From NCBI GenBank assembly GCA_964584935.1, contig CAZPBN010000002.1, positions 1 to 64,000 of the forward strand: 64,000 nt of DNA, read 5' to 3'. Positions 8,625-17,611 of this stretch are shown one piece after another. Each line of letters begins with the position of its first letter. Position 1 is the first letter of the stretch. The stretch comes from CAZPBN01 sp964584935 (GTDB lineage: Bacteria; Acidobacteriota; Aminicenantia; Aminicenantales; Aminicenantaceae). The notes beneath the pieces are model-generated. The model searched no databases, was not told where the DNA came from, and saw only the letters and a list, made by a program, of their open reading frames with translations. The position numbers and the translations under genes were made by a program.

Positions 8625-9797
8625 ATGAAGAGAATCAGAGTTTTAGAGATGATTGATCAGCCTTTTTTAGGAGGAGGTCAGATTAATCTCCTTTCTATTG
8701 CTGAGAATCTAGATCCATCCGCATTTGAAGTTTTTGTGTGTTCCCGGGATAAAGGGCCTTTGATTGACAGCCTCAGAGAAAAGAATATCAAGTTTTTTTC
8801 TGTCCCTTTTTCAAAAAAGCTGAACAGGAGAATAATCCGAAACATAGTTGAGATTCTTAATCATAACAGAATCGATATTCTTCACACCCACGGAGGGATT
8901 GCGGGATTTTATGGCCGCTGGGCTGCTCGGGAAAGCCGCACTTCAGTGGTTGTTCATACCCTGCATGGAATTCATTATCTTCATTACAGGAATCCATTGA
9001 AGAAGTATATTTATATCTTAATGGAAAGGTATTTTTCCCGCTTCACGGATGCTTTGATATTTGTGTCAGATGAGGATAGAAAGAGGGGGAGCGAACTCAA
9101 ACTGGCTTCAGAGGAAAAAATGTTTGTTGTGAAAAATGGAATCGATTTTCTCCACTTGGAAAGGAAGAGTCAAAGGCATAAGGATGTGATGGCAAAGAAG
9201 AAAGAATTAGGATTGCCTCCAGAGGCTCGTATCATAGGAACCATTGCCAGGCTCCACCGGCAAAAAGGGTTACCCGTCTTATTAAAGGCAGTGAAAACAA
9301 TTACAGAAAGATTTCCGGAAATCAAAGTCCTCATAATTGGAGAAGGACCGGAGAGAAAGAAAATTGAACAAAAGGTTGAACAACTGAAAATTGATCCCTG
9401 GATTTGGTTGATGGGAGAAAGGAAGGATGCGGTGGAACTTCTGGGAATTTTTGATCTTTTTGTTTTGTCATCGCTTTGGGAAGGATTACCCTATGTGCTG
9501 CTAGAGGCTGGATTTTATGGAAAACCGGTTGTGGCTTCTGATATCAATGGAGTGAGAAGTATCATACGTCATGGAGAAACAGGGATTCTGTTTCCTCCCG
9601 GATGTCCGCAAAAAATGGCCCAGGCTGTAGTGAATCTTCTTAACAACCAGGAGAAGGCTCAACAACTGGGCAATCGATTGAAAGAAGAGGTGATTCCTGA
9701 TTTTTCCCTTTCTGGAATGGTTCAGAGCGTTCAGCATCTCTATAAAAATTTAATAAAAAAGAGTAGGAAAGAAAAAAAAGGCGGAACTTCCATTTAA
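8625..9797 (+). CDS. glycosyltransferase family 4
   Basis: This 390-residue GT-B enzyme starts with RVLEMIDQPFLGGGQINLL. The acceptor domain has HTHGGIAGFYGRWAAR, and the donor domain has TIARLHRQKGLPVLL near 205-220. SLWEGLPYVLLEAGFYGKPV near 284-303 forms the E-x7-E region, and GVRSIIRHGETGILFPP follows. It starts six bases after the preceding stop. Its last codons (GGC GGA ACT TCC) also form the GGAACTTC motif upstream of the next gene, an unusual overlap of coding and regulatory sequence. Confidence 0.9.
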   Translation: MKRIRVLEMIDQPFLGGGQINLLSIAENLDPSAFEVFVCSRDKGPLIDSLREKNIKFFSVPFSKKLNRRIIRNIVEILNHNRIDILHTHGGIAGFYGRWAARESRTSVVVHTLHGIHYLHYRNPLKKYIYILMERYFSRFTDALIFVSDEDRKRGSELKLASEEKMFVVKNGIDFLHLERKSQRHKDVMAKKKELGLPPEARIIGTIARLHRQKGLPVLLKAVKTITERFPEIKVLIIGEGPERKKIEQKVEQLKIDPWIWLMGERKDAVELLGIFDLFVLSSLWEGLPYVLLEAGFYGKPVVASDINGVRSIIRHGETGILFPPGCPQKMAQAVVNLLNNQEKAQQLGNRLKEEVIPDFSLSGMVQSVQHLYKNLIKKSRKEKKGGTSI

Positions 9798-9833
9798 TCA
9801 TTTCTTGTCAAGAATCAAATTCTATTTTATAAT
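9783..9833 (+). promoter_or_regulatory. internal cluster promoter with GGAACTTC motif, leaderless start
   Basis: GGAACTTC at 9783-9790 overlaps the end of the previous gene. TTGTCA at 9805-9810 and a perfect TATAAT at 9828-9833 are 17 bp apart. Transcription should begin at about 9840-9841, right at the ATG at 9842. There is no Shine-Dalgarno sequence, so this is the clearest leaderless candidate in the window. Confidence 0.7.
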
Positions 9834-9841
9834 TTCTTTCC

Positions 9842-10954
9842 ATGGAAAATTTAAGAGTAGCTCTGGTTCATGATTGGTTGACAGGCCAAAGAGGCGGTGA
9901 AAAAGTTCTGGAGGTTTTCTCTGAAATATTTCCGGATGCACCCATTTTCACTCTTTTTCATATTCCTGGATGTCAGATTGAACAAATTGAAAATAAGGAT
10001 ATACACACAAGTTTTCTTCAGAAATTTCCTTTTGCCAAGAAAAAATACAGATCCTATTTACCTTTTTTCCCTCTAGCTGTGGAATTATTTGATATTCAAG
10101 ATTTTGACCTGGTTATTTCCAGTTCTCACTGTGTGGCAAAAGGAGTGATTCCTCATCCAGATGCGCTTCATATTTGTTATGTGCATTCTCCGGTCCGCTA
10201 CGCATGGAATCAATATTTTTCCTATTTTTCAGCAAAAAAGTTGAATTTGTTTTCACGGCTCTTTATTCCTCCTGTTCTCCATTATATAAGACTATGGGAT
10301 GAATCAGCTTCTCATAGAGTCGATCATTTTGTTGCCAACTCAGGTAATGTGGAACGAAGGATCAACAAATATTATAAAAGACCAGCAACTGTTATTTATC
10401 CTCCTGTTGATGTTGATTTTTTTCGTCCAGGATTGGATAAAAAAGATTACTATCTGATTGTTTCAGCGTTGGTTCCTTATAAGAGAATAGACCTTGCCAT
10501 AGCGGCTTTCAATAGAAATAAAATTCCTTTAAAAATAGTTGGAGGAGGACCCGATTATAAGAAATTAAAAAAAATGGCTGGATCAAACATTGAATTCATT
10601 GGTTCTGTGAGCAACCATGACCTTTGCCGTCTTTATCAAGAGACTCAAGCTCTTGTGATGCCCGGAGAAGAAGATTTTGGAATAGCTGTATTGGAAGCCC
10701 AGGCATGTGGAACTCCTGTGATAGCTTTTGGGCGAGGGGGAGCCTTGGAAACCGTTGTCCCTCAGAAAACAGGTCTCTTTTTTAATAAGCTGGAAGTGAA
10801 CAGTATTCTGGATGCTCTTGACAAATTCAGAAGTATGGAATTTAATAGGGCATTGATAAGAGAAAATGCTATGAAATTTTCCAGGGAAAATTTCAAAATT
10901 AATATAAATAATTTTTTGAAGGAAAAATGGAACAAACACACATCTAAACAATGA
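9842..10954 (+). CDS. glycosyltransferase family 4
   Basis: This 370-residue GT-B enzyme opens with VALVHDWLTGQRGGEKVLEV, a form common in mannosyl- or glucosyltransferases next to WbaP-type initiating enzymes. HICYVHSPVRYAWNQYF is a conserved acceptor-side motif. The donor side has SALVPYKRIDLAI near 220 and EEDFGIAVLEAQACGTPVIA near 276. It has its own strong promoter and probably a leaderless mRNA. Its TGA overlaps the ATG of the next gene (ATGA), so the two are coupled. The sugar cannot be assigned. Confidence 0.92.
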   Translation: MENLRVALVHDWLTGQRGGEKVLEVFSEIFPDAPIFTLFHIPGCQIEQIENKDIHTSFLQKFPFAKKKYRSYLPFFPLAVELFDIQDFDLVISSSHCVAKGVIPHPDALHICYVHSPVRYAWNQYFSYFSAKKLNLFSRLFIPPVLHYIRLWDESASHRVDHFVANSGNVERRINKYYKRPATVIYPPVDVDFFRPGLDKKDYYLIVSALVPYKRIDLAIAAFNRNKIPLKIVGGGPDYKKLKKMAGSNIEFIGSVSNHDLCRLYQETQALVMPGEEDFGIAVLEAQACGTPVIAFGRGGALETVVPQKTGLFFNKLEVNSILDALDKFRSMEFNRALIRENAMKFSRENFKININNFLKEKWNKHTSKQ

Positions 10955-12408
10955 TAAACAAACAACGCCGGTATTTAGTTGTATTTTTTTTATTAAGTGA
11001 TATATGTGGGATTTTTGTTGCTTATTTTTGGTCTTATTTTTTCCGTTTTTACTCTTATTTGATTCCTGTTGATCCAAGTAAAGGGATTCCTCCCCTAAAA
11101 GTTTATTTTTTTGCTTTTTTTGTTTTTTTGATCATTCACATATCGATTTTTTATATACAGGGATTTTATAAAACAAGATTAAAAAGGACAAGATTTGATG
11201 ATTTTCTTTTGATCGGTTTGAATGCCATCATATCTGTTGCTTTATGTATGGGTATTTTCAGTTATTTAAACAGCTATAGTCAGGGACAGGCTCCTTTATT
11301 TGAGATAGAAATTAAGCTGTCCCATTTATTTCTGGTGATTTATTTGATTTCTGTTACATTTCTGGTTATTTTTTTGAGGAGTCAAATTTATGCTTTTATG
11401 AAAAGGAGATATGCCAAAGGCTTAAACCTGCAAAATGTTCTTATTGTTGGAGCAGGAGAAATGGGGAAAGTGGTTGCCCAGAAACTGGCTCATTATAAAG
11501 AACTGGGGTTTGTGGTTAAAGGTTTTTTGGACGATAAGAAAAAGAAGGGTGAAATCATTAATGTGGATGGAGGAATTAAGGTTCTTGGATCTTTAAAAGA
11601 TCTGAATTCAATTCTTGAACATGAAAAGATCAATGATGTATATGTGGCCCTGGATTTCAGTAATTACACCAAAATACTTGAAACCCTTAAAGTTGTCTAT
11701 ACCCATGTTGTGAATGTGAGATTGATTCCTGATCTGTTTCAGCTTTTAACTCTTAAGGCAAGTGTCCAGGAGCTGGATGGATTTCCTGTCATTAGTATTG
11801 ATGAAACTCCTCTCTCCGGAGTCATGAGAATTCTCAAAAGGGTATTGGATTTAGTTGCCTCTATAATTTTGATAGTTTTATTGTTTCCCTTGATGATTAT
11901 AGTGGCAGGGCTGGTGAAATTGTCATCCAAGGGGCCTGTATTCTATCACCAAAGAAGGGTCGGATTGGATGGAAAGAGCTTTGTCATTCATAAATTCAGA
12001 ACAATGGTTTGTGATGCAGAGAAAAAGACTGGTCCGGTGATGGCTCATAGAAATGATCCCCGTATCACAACAATAGGGAGAATGTTAAGGAAGTTCAGTA
12101 TAGATGAAATACCCCAACTGATTAATGTTTTGAAAGGAGATATGAGCCTTATTGGCCCAAGACCGGAAAGACCGCATTTCGTCAAGGATTTTAGAGAGAA
12201 AATACCCAAGTATATGCTCCGGCATAAGGTGAAATCAGGAATATCGGGATGGGCTCAGGTTCATGGACTAAGACAGGATACCCCTATTGATAAAAGGCTG
12301 GAGTATGATTTCTATTATATCCAAAACTGGTCTATAAAGCTTGATTTGAAAATTATCTGGCTGACCATAAGAAAAGGATTTATTGATAAAACCATGAAGA
12401 AGAATTAG
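10951..12408 (+). CDS. polyprenyl-phosphate sugar-1-phosphate transferase (exopolysaccharide initiation)
   Basis: This membrane enzyme should load the first sugar phosphate onto undecaprenyl phosphate. The 485 residues show about four N-terminal membrane segments (roughly 8-31, 51-73, 86-107, 126-146). A Rossmann-like domain follows with VLIVGAGEMGKVVA near 165. A fifth hydrophobic segment lies near 292-315, before the catalytic domain. That domain has GPVFYHQRRVGLDGKSF, HKFRTM, DEIPQLINVLKGDMSLIGPR and a C-terminal SGISGWAQVHG. This is the WbaP/CpsE layout. It ends the cluster; no flippase, polymerase or export protein lies in the window. Confidence 0.95.
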   Translation: MINKQRRYLVVFFLLSDICGIFVAYFWSYFFRFYSYLIPVDPSKGIPPLKVYFFAFFVFLIIHISIFYIQGFYKTRLKRTRFDDFLLIGLNAIISVALCMGIFSYLNSYSQGQAPLFEIEIKLSHLFLVIYLISVTFLVIFLRSQIYAFMKRRYAKGLNLQNVLIVGAGEMGKVVAQKLAHYKELGFVVKGFLDDKKKKGEIINVDGGIKVLGSLKDLNSILEHEKINDVYVALDFSNYTKILETLKVVYTHVVNVRLIPDLFQLLTLKASVQELDGFPVISIDETPLSGVMRILKRVLDLVASIILIVLLFPLMIIVAGLVKLSSKGPVFYHQRRVGLDGKSFVIHKFRTMVCDAEKKTGPVMAHRNDPRITTIGRMLRKFSIDEIPQLINVLKGDMSLIGPRPERPHFVKDFREKIPKYMLRHKVKSGISGWAQVHGLRQDTPIDKRLEYDFYYIQNWSIKLDLKIIWLTIRKGFIDKTMKKN

Positions 12409-12456
12409 ATACAGGGAAAAGAGGGAATCAAATATTCTGATTTCAATTTGATAATC

Positions 12457-13032
12457 TCAACTGGCTGGATTTATTTTAAGGATATCTCTGTAAGCGTAAT
12501 GTAGGCCGGAGAGGAGTGTGGTAACGAGAGCCAGAATATATATCCAGTTAAGAAGAAGCGGGGACTTTGACAAAAGGTTGAACAAAAGGACAAACAGGAT
12601 AACAAATATCTGAATGAAGGTGCTTGTTTTTCCTAGAAAGGATGGATGAAAGTCTTTATAGTTCTTGAATTTGAAGAGAATAGCAGCACTAATGGCGATA
12701 ACAATATCGCGGGCAATCACAGGGATGGTCAGCCACAAAGGTATGGAGTTAAGTATTTGATTATTAGGTAGACTCAGGACGATATAGGATGAAAATAAAA
12801 GAAGCTTATCCGCAGCAGGATCCAGGAAAGTCCCGATTTTTGTTTTTTGTTTCATAAATCGGGCAGCCATCCCATCTAATAGGTCTGTTGCTCCGGCTAT
12901 CAGGAAAATGATGAAGGCTTCCAGATTTTTGTTTCCTATGACCATTATGATAAATGCGAAAGTAAGAATAATCCTTAATAAGCTGATGGAATTAGGGATA
13001 TTGAATAATTGTTCTTTTGATTTTGTTTTCAT
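12457..13032 (-). CDS. pgsA: CDP-diacylglycerol-glycerol-3-phosphate 3-phosphatidyltransferase
   Basis: This enzyme makes phosphatidylglycerol phosphate in the inner membrane. The 191 residues have the CDP-alcohol phosphotransferase signature in a continuous stretch near 49-75: DLLDGMAARF followed by GTFLDPAADK, with all Asp residues kept. Five or six membrane segments are apparent. It follows the TPR/SLH gene after 26 bp. That gap plus its start codon forms a 9-bp perfect hairpin, described separately. Other CDP-alcohol transferases share the motif, but the length and PNSISLLRI start favour PgsA. Confidence 0.92.
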   Translation of the reverse strand: MKTKSKEQLFNIPNSISLLRIILTFAFIIMVIGNKNLEAFIIFLIAGATDLLDGMAARFMKQKTKIGTFLDPAADKLLLFSSYIVLSLPNNQILNSIPLWLTIPVIARDIVIAISAAILFKFKNYKDFHPSFLGKTSTFIQIFVILFVLLFNLLSKSPLLLNWIYILALVTTLLSGLHYAYRDILKINPAS

Positions 13033-13058
13033 CTTATTAAATAATTCCCAATAAGATG
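13030..13058 (-). promoter_or_regulatory. hairpin enclosing the pgsA start codon
   Basis: On the minus strand CATCTTATT and AATAAGATG form a perfect 9-bp stem with an 11-nt loop. The 3' arm ends in the pgsA ATG, and the loop holds the only G-rich string (GGGAA) that could act as a ribosome site. The hairpin begins directly after the stop of the upstream gene. It could restrain pgsA translation; that role is inferred. Confidence 0.4.
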
Positions 13059-14381
13059 TTATTCAATCAGTATAAGTATAATATCTAAAAGTTGGATGGC
13101 TTTCTTTCCGGAAACAGGGGAGTCAGGATTGAATTTATTTTTTGGAGATAAACTCATGATATCATAGGAAAGAATTTCTAAAATGGTATGATAATAAATA
13201 TTATCTGGAGAAACATCTGAAATTTCTATTTTTTCCGGGGGAATTTGTTGAATGAACTTGAATCCTTGGTTCTCTAAATAGTCAATAAGGCGGGTGAGAA
13301 TTTGAGCTATCTCGACCCGGGATATTGTTTTTTTGGGTTGGAAAGTATGATTGGGATAGACGTCAATGATTCCCGTTGATGTGATTTTTAGGATATATTC
13401 TCTTGCCCAGGAAGTTGAGATATCAGTGACAATGCTTGGTGATGTCAGGTCATTATTTATATGATTCCGGAATTTGATGGCAAAAAGAGCTGCCATTTCC
13501 TCTCGGGTGATGGCTTCTGAAGAAGATATTGTTTTGTATTGATTGGGGAATTCAAAAATGCCGAGCTTATTTTTTAGATCGTTAATTCTGTCTTGAGCTT
13601 GTCTGTTGTCAGGTTCCAAATTGGCTAGTTTTTTATAGGTCTCCAGGGCTTTTTTATATTTTTGTAAATGATAAAGTGTTTCTGCATATTTTTTTAAAAT
13701 TTGGACATTATTGGGTTCTTTGGCTTTTGCTGTTTTCAGGTGCACCAGTGCATTCATATACATTTGTTCATTGGTATAAATTTCTGCAAGGGCAAGATGA
13801 GCTTCTGTCAATTCTCGCGAATAATGAAGGCAGGTTAAAAAAGCCTTTTTACTCTTCTCGATCTCTCCCTCGGAGAGGTATTTTTTGGCTCTTTTCAATG
13901 CTTCCTGGGTTTTTAATTTTTTCAAATAATTGTATTGCTGTTTTGCCCACGGATGATCCGGTGCACTATTGATTGCCTTCTGGTATTCAGAGAATGCCCG
14001 TTCATCTTCTCCAGTCATTTGATACAATTGAGCCAAGCCCAGATGGACTAAGACTGTGTTGGGGATTTTTTTAAGAGCAATATTGAAATTTTCTTCCGCG
14101 GTTTGAACGTCTTTTGAGTAAAGGAAAATATAGCCTAACCCGACATGATAAAAAGGAGAGGACTCGCCTAATTTTAAAATCTTTTTTTTCGCTTTTTCAA
14201 TATTTCCTTCTCTTATTTCCTTCCATGCTTCTTCGGTGAGAATTCTTTCTTCAAGGGATAGTTGAGCAACAAGAGAAGGGGTGAGATTTCCTATATATAA
14301 AGTTGGTTTTGGGGGTTGGTAGGAAACACAGGCCCCTAATAAGATAACAGGTATTATTAAAAATATCACTTTTTTCACCAA
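13059..14381 (-). CDS. lipoprotein with TPR repeats and C-terminal SLH domains
   Basis: The protein has a lipoprotein signal (LLGAC, lipidated Cys18), so it is likely anchored in the outer membrane. Residues about 45-270 form several tetratricopeptide repeats, seen as repeated A-x-x-x-L-x-x-A-Y/H patterns with PN(N)-type turns. Residues about 285-440 hold two to three S-layer homology domains: ITREEMAALFAIKF, then GIIDVYPNHTFQPKKTISRVE, then a weaker third copy ending the protein. SLH domains bind peptidoglycan-linked polymers, so it may link the outer membrane to the wall. It overlaps the end of hflX by 7 bp. The exact role is unknown. Confidence 0.82.
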   Translation of the reverse strand: MVKKVIFLIIPVILLGACVSYQPPKPTLYIGNLTPSLVAQLSLEERILTEEAWKEIREGNIEKAKKKILKLGESSPFYHVGLGYIFLYSKDVQTAEENFNIALKKIPNTVLVHLGLAQLYQMTGEDERAFSEYQKAINSAPDHPWAKQQYNYLKKLKTQEALKRAKKYLSEGEIEKSKKAFLTCLHYSRELTEAHLALAEIYTNEQMYMNALVHLKTAKAKEPNNVQILKKYAETLYHLQKYKKALETYKKLANLEPDNRQAQDRINDLKNKLGIFEFPNQYKTISSSEAITREEMAALFAIKFRNHINNDLTSPSIVTDISTSWAREYILKITSTGIIDVYPNHTFQPKKTISRVEIAQILTRLIDYLENQGFKFIQQIPPEKIEISDVSPDNIYYHTILEILSYDIMSLSPKNKFNPDSPVSGKKAIQLLDIILILIE

Positions 14382-15640
14382 TTTTGTTCTCCTCCTTTTA
14401 AGATATATGGAACAAAGTTTATAATGGATTGAGGATTAGCCATGAGTTTTAATTCAACATATTCATTATTTTTTCTTCGCTTGAGAATGATAGCCCACTT
14501 ATAAAATGAATGGATCATATTGCTTTTGGATAAGGGAATACGTAAATAAAACAACTTTAGATTCTTGAAGATTATCGATTTCAGTTTGTCAATCAGTTCC
14601 TGTATTCCCTCGCCGGTTTTTGCCGATATATAGATATTATTGCTATCAGAATTTTTGTTCTTATTTAAAAAATCTTCTTGGTTTGGCAGGAGGTCAATTT
14701 TGTTATAGATTTCTATTACCGGGATTTCAGAAACTCCCAGTTCATTCAATATTTTATTGACTGTTTTAGCCTGATTTTCATAATTAGGACTGGTTATATC
14801 GACCAAATGGAGTATGCAATCGGATTCGTTAACTTCTTCCAGGGTTGCTTTAAATGCTGTTATCAGTTCAGGAGGGAGATTCTTTATGAATCCGACTGTA
14901 TCACTGACAAAAGAATAAAGGCCGTCAGAAAAATACACTCTTCTGAGTATGGGATCCAAGGTGGCAAAAAGCTTAGGAGAAGTCAGCATTTTTTCCATTG
15001 ATAAATAATTGAATAGGGTTGATTTTCCAGCATTTGTGTAACCCACAAGGGAAACCAAAGGAATAGGGCTTTTTTTTCTGCTCTTTCTCTGGATAGACCG
15101 TCTTTTTTGAATATTTGAAATTTCTTTTTTTATTTTTGAAATTCTATCCAGAATTCTGCGTTTGTCTTCTTCTAATTTCTTTTCTCCTGGGCCGCGTGTT
15201 CCAATGCCAGCTCCAAGACGGGAAAGGCTGTGTCCTTTTCCATATAACCGCGGTAAAAGATAATTAAGCTGAGCCAGTTCAACTTGAAGTTTTCCTTCCT
15301 TGCTCCGGGCCCGTTGGGCGAAAATATCCAGAATCAACTGGGATCTATCTATGACTTTTTCCTGAATTTCATCTTCTAAACAGCGTTGTTGAGTAGGGCT
15401 TAAGTTTTGATTGAATATAATGAGATTTGCATCCAGTTTGTTTTTCAAGTCAATAATTTCCGATACCTTTCCTGGCCCTATAAGAAATTTTGGTTCAATT
15501 TCTTTTTTCGCCTGAAATACTTTTTCAAGGACATCAGCTCCAGCGGATTGGGCCAAACCTTTCAATTCATTCATATATTCTTCAGCTTCCAGTTTTTCTT
15601 TTTTATTTGTGGAAAGATGAACGAGTATAGCTTTTTCCAT
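14375..15640 (-). CDS. hflX: GTPase HflX
   Basis: HflX is a ribosome-associated GTPase that splits stalled or heat-damaged ribosomes. The 421 residues show the family's N-terminal domain with the NLSPTQQRCLEDE stretch and the GAGIGTRGPGEKKLEEDKRR linker near 150-168. The G domain has GYTNAGKSTLF (G1), DTVGFIKNLP (G3) and NKIDLL (G4). The C-terminal domain ends near IPYILKGGEQNW region. It begins one base after miaA ends, so miaA-hflX are probably cotranscribed, as in many bacteria where hfq lies between them. hfq is absent here. Confidence 0.95.
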   Translation of the reverse strand: MEKAILVHLSTNKKEKLEAEEYMNELKGLAQSAGADVLEKVFQAKKEIEPKFLIGPGKVSEIIDLKNKLDANLIIFNQNLSPTQQRCLEDEIQEKVIDRSQLILDIFAQRARSKEGKLQVELAQLNYLLPRLYGKGHSLSRLGAGIGTRGPGEKKLEEDKRRILDRISKIKKEISNIQKRRSIQRKSRKKSPIPLVSLVGYTNAGKSTLFNYLSMEKMLTSPKLFATLDPILRRVYFSDGLYSFVSDTVGFIKNLPPELITAFKATLEEVNESDCILHLVDITSPNYENQAKTVNKILNELGVSEIPVIEIYNKIDLLPNQEDFLNKNKNSDSNNIYISAKTGEGIQELIDKLKSIIFKNLKLFYLRIPLSKSNMIHSFYKWAIILKRRKNNEYVELKLMANPQSIINFVPYILKGGEQNW

Positions 15641-15641
15641 T

Positions 15642-16574
15642 TTATTTTAAGTTGTTTTCGATATATTTGGCTATGGAATCAAATTGTGAAGGAGAAAACC
15701 ATTTGATCCCTTCCATTTTTTTAAACCAGGTGATTTGTCTCTTAGCATAATGACGGGTGTCTCTTTTGAATAAAGACAATGCTTCTTCTCTGGATATTTG
15801 GTTGTGTAACATTTTAACAATGTATTGATATCCCAAGGCTCGGAAAGGAGGTAAATGTTCAGATAAACCCGTTTCGAGAAGTTTTTGGACTTCCTCAATG
15901 ATACCTCTTTCAAACATTGAGTCGATTCGTTCTTCGATTCTTTTGTACATCAATTGTCTATTTAATTTTAATCCAATTTTAATAATATTATAATTATTCA
16001 ATTTGGACTTTGTCTTTAAGAAGTGTTCAGACAAAGATTTCTGTGTTGCCTGATATACTTCCAGAGCTCTTATTATCCTTATTTTATCATTCTTTCCAAT
16101 TTTTTCATAATAATCCGGGTCTATCTTTTTCAATTGAATTCTAAGACTTTCCAATCCTTTTTCCTTGGCTGTTTTTTCCAGTCTTTGCCGGATTTTAGGA
16201 TCTTTCTTATTTTCGGGAAAGACACCGTTAAAAAGGGATTTGAAATAAAGTCCTGTTCCCCCAGTGATGATAGGTATTTTGTTCTTATTGATAATGAGTT
16301 CTATCGCTTTATGAGCATGTTTCACAAATAATCCTGCTGTGAATTGGGAAGAAGGATTGGCGATATCTAAAAGATGATGGGGAATATTTTCCCTTTTTTC
16401 TTCAGGGATTTTATCCGTTCCTATATCAAATCCTTTATAGACTTGCATGGAATCACAGCTAATAATTTCCCCGTTGAATCTTTTTGCCAGTTTTATAGAA
16501 ACAGTGCTTTTTCCAACCGCCGTCGGTCCCATAACGGCGATAAGGTTTTTTATTCCTTTCTTTGGATCAACCAT
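15642..16574 (-). CDS. miaA: tRNA dimethylallyltransferase
   Basis: MiaA adds a dimethylallyl group to A37 of tRNAs that read UNN codons. The 310 residues contain the P-loop GPTAVGKST near 15, SCDSMQVYKGFDIGTDK with the catalytic Asp near 38, and GGTGLYFKSL near 105. RALEVYQAT and the C-terminal RDTRHYAKRQITWFKK are further family motifs. An in-frame TTG lies two codons upstream, but the ATG at 16574 is the normal type of start. It leads the miaA-hflX-lipoprotein-pgsA run on the minus strand. Confidence 0.95.
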   Translation of the reverse strand: MVDPKKGIKNLIAVMGPTAVGKSTVSIKLAKRFNGEIISCDSMQVYKGFDIGTDKIPEEKRENIPHHLLDIANPSSQFTAGLFVKHAHKAIELIINKNKIPIITGGTGLYFKSLFNGVFPENKKDPKIRQRLEKTAKEKGLESLRIQLKKIDPDYYEKIGKNDKIRIIRALEVYQATQKSLSEHFLKTKSKLNNYNIIKIGLKLNRQLMYKRIEERIDSMFERGIIEEVQKLLETGLSEHLPPFRALGYQYIVKMLHNQISREEALSLFKRDTRHYAKRQITWFKKMEGIKWFSPSQFDSIAKYIENNLK

Positions 16575-16916
16575 TGGCAATTCAGAACGGATCGGTTTTC
16601 TCTCTGTTGTTGGTCATTGATATTTTTTTTGAAGTTAAGAATAAGATGTTCATAACCTGAATAAATTCACTATTAAAACAATTGTTATAAGGAGAGTGAC
16701 AAAAATTAAAAGCGCAAGAATTTGTTTCTTTTTCAATCAATACACTCGCTTTTTTCTCAATTCTCAGCTTTTGGATTTTTTTTCATAAAGATAATTTATA
16801 GACGATTGGATTTCATGTCAAATGATAATTACCCGGCTTATATAGAAAAAATAACACTGGAATTATTCCTAATAATATTGCAGATTGAAAGGGAAATGAG
16901 CAAATGATTGTATTAT
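16575..16916. other. gene-free gap between miaA and ABC ATPase
   Basis: These 342 bp hold no gene that I can support. A possible 30-codon ORF on the plus strand starting at 16815 lacks a ribosome site. No clear promoter for miaA or hairpin terminator for the ABC gene is visible. Confidence 0.5.
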
Positions 16917-17606
16917 TTATTGTTTGGCAATCTTTCCGTCTTTGAGACAAAGAATCCTTTGAGCTTGTTTTGAAATTTCTTTGTCATGGGTTACCATAAT
17001 GATCGTGTTTCCTTTGGAATGGATCTTGTGGAATAGATTGAGGATTTCTTTGCCGGTTTTGCTATCCAGATTTCCAGTGGGTTCATCAGCAAGGAGAATC
17101 GATGGTTCATTCACTAAAGCACGGGCAATGGCAACTCTTTGTCTTTCTCCTCCGGAAAGTTCACTCGGTCTGTGATAGATCCTGTTTGACATTTCAACCA
17201 TTTTAAGGGCTTCTTTTGTTTTTTCTTCTCTTCTTTTTTTGTTTTCTCCTCTATAAATTAAAGGAAGCTCCACATTATGAAAAGCTGTAGTCCTGCCCAG
17301 AAGATTGAACACTTGGAAAATGAATCCAATTTCTTGGTTCCTAATCAAAGCAAGTTCGTTTTCACTGAATGAGCTTACTTTTTTCCCTTTTAAGTAATAC
17401 TCTCCTTCAGTAGGAGTATCGAGGCAGCCGATGATATTCATAAGAGTTGATTTCCCTGATCCAGAGGGGCCCATAATGGCGAGGAATTCATTTTTTGATA
17501 TTTTAAAAGAGACGTCATTAAGGGCATTGACTTCAACATTTCCTAATCTGTAGATTTTTTTTAGATCTTTGATGGTTATGATTTTATTGTTTTCTGGTTT
17601 ATTCAT
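16917..17606 (-). CDS. ABC transporter ATP-binding protein (LolD/MacB type)
   Basis: This 229-residue nucleotide-binding subunit belongs to the MacB/LolD family. Walker A is [10 protein letters not shown] near 45, the Q-loop is in [11 protein letters not shown], the signature is [15 protein letters not shown] near 139, and Walker B is [21 protein letters not shown] and [18 protein letters not shown] are typical of this family. It lies 5 bp after a periplasmic adaptor gene, so the two should act as a MacAB-like exporter. The expected permease gene is missing on either side; it must lie elsewhere or be lost. Confidence 0.93.
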   Translation of the reverse strand: MNKPENNKIITIKDLKKIYRLGNVEVNALNDVSFKISKNEFLAIMGPSGSGKSTLMNIIGCLDTPTEGEYYLKGKKVSSFSENELALIRNQEIGFIFQVFNLLGRTTAFHNVELPLIYRGENKKRREEKTKEALKMVEMSNRIYHRPSELSGGERQRVAIARALVNEPSILLADEPTGNLDSKTGKEILNLFHKIHSKGNTIIMVTHDKEISKQAQRILCLKDGKIAKQ

Positions 17607-17611
17607 TGTTC

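Noticed and set aside
9434..9441. GGAACTTC inside a glycosyltransferase gene
   Set aside because: It is in coding sequence without a following promoter; a chance copy.
16722..16907. 60-codon frame upstream of the ABC ATPase
   Set aside because: No ribosome site, no recognisable domain, and composition like intergenic DNA.
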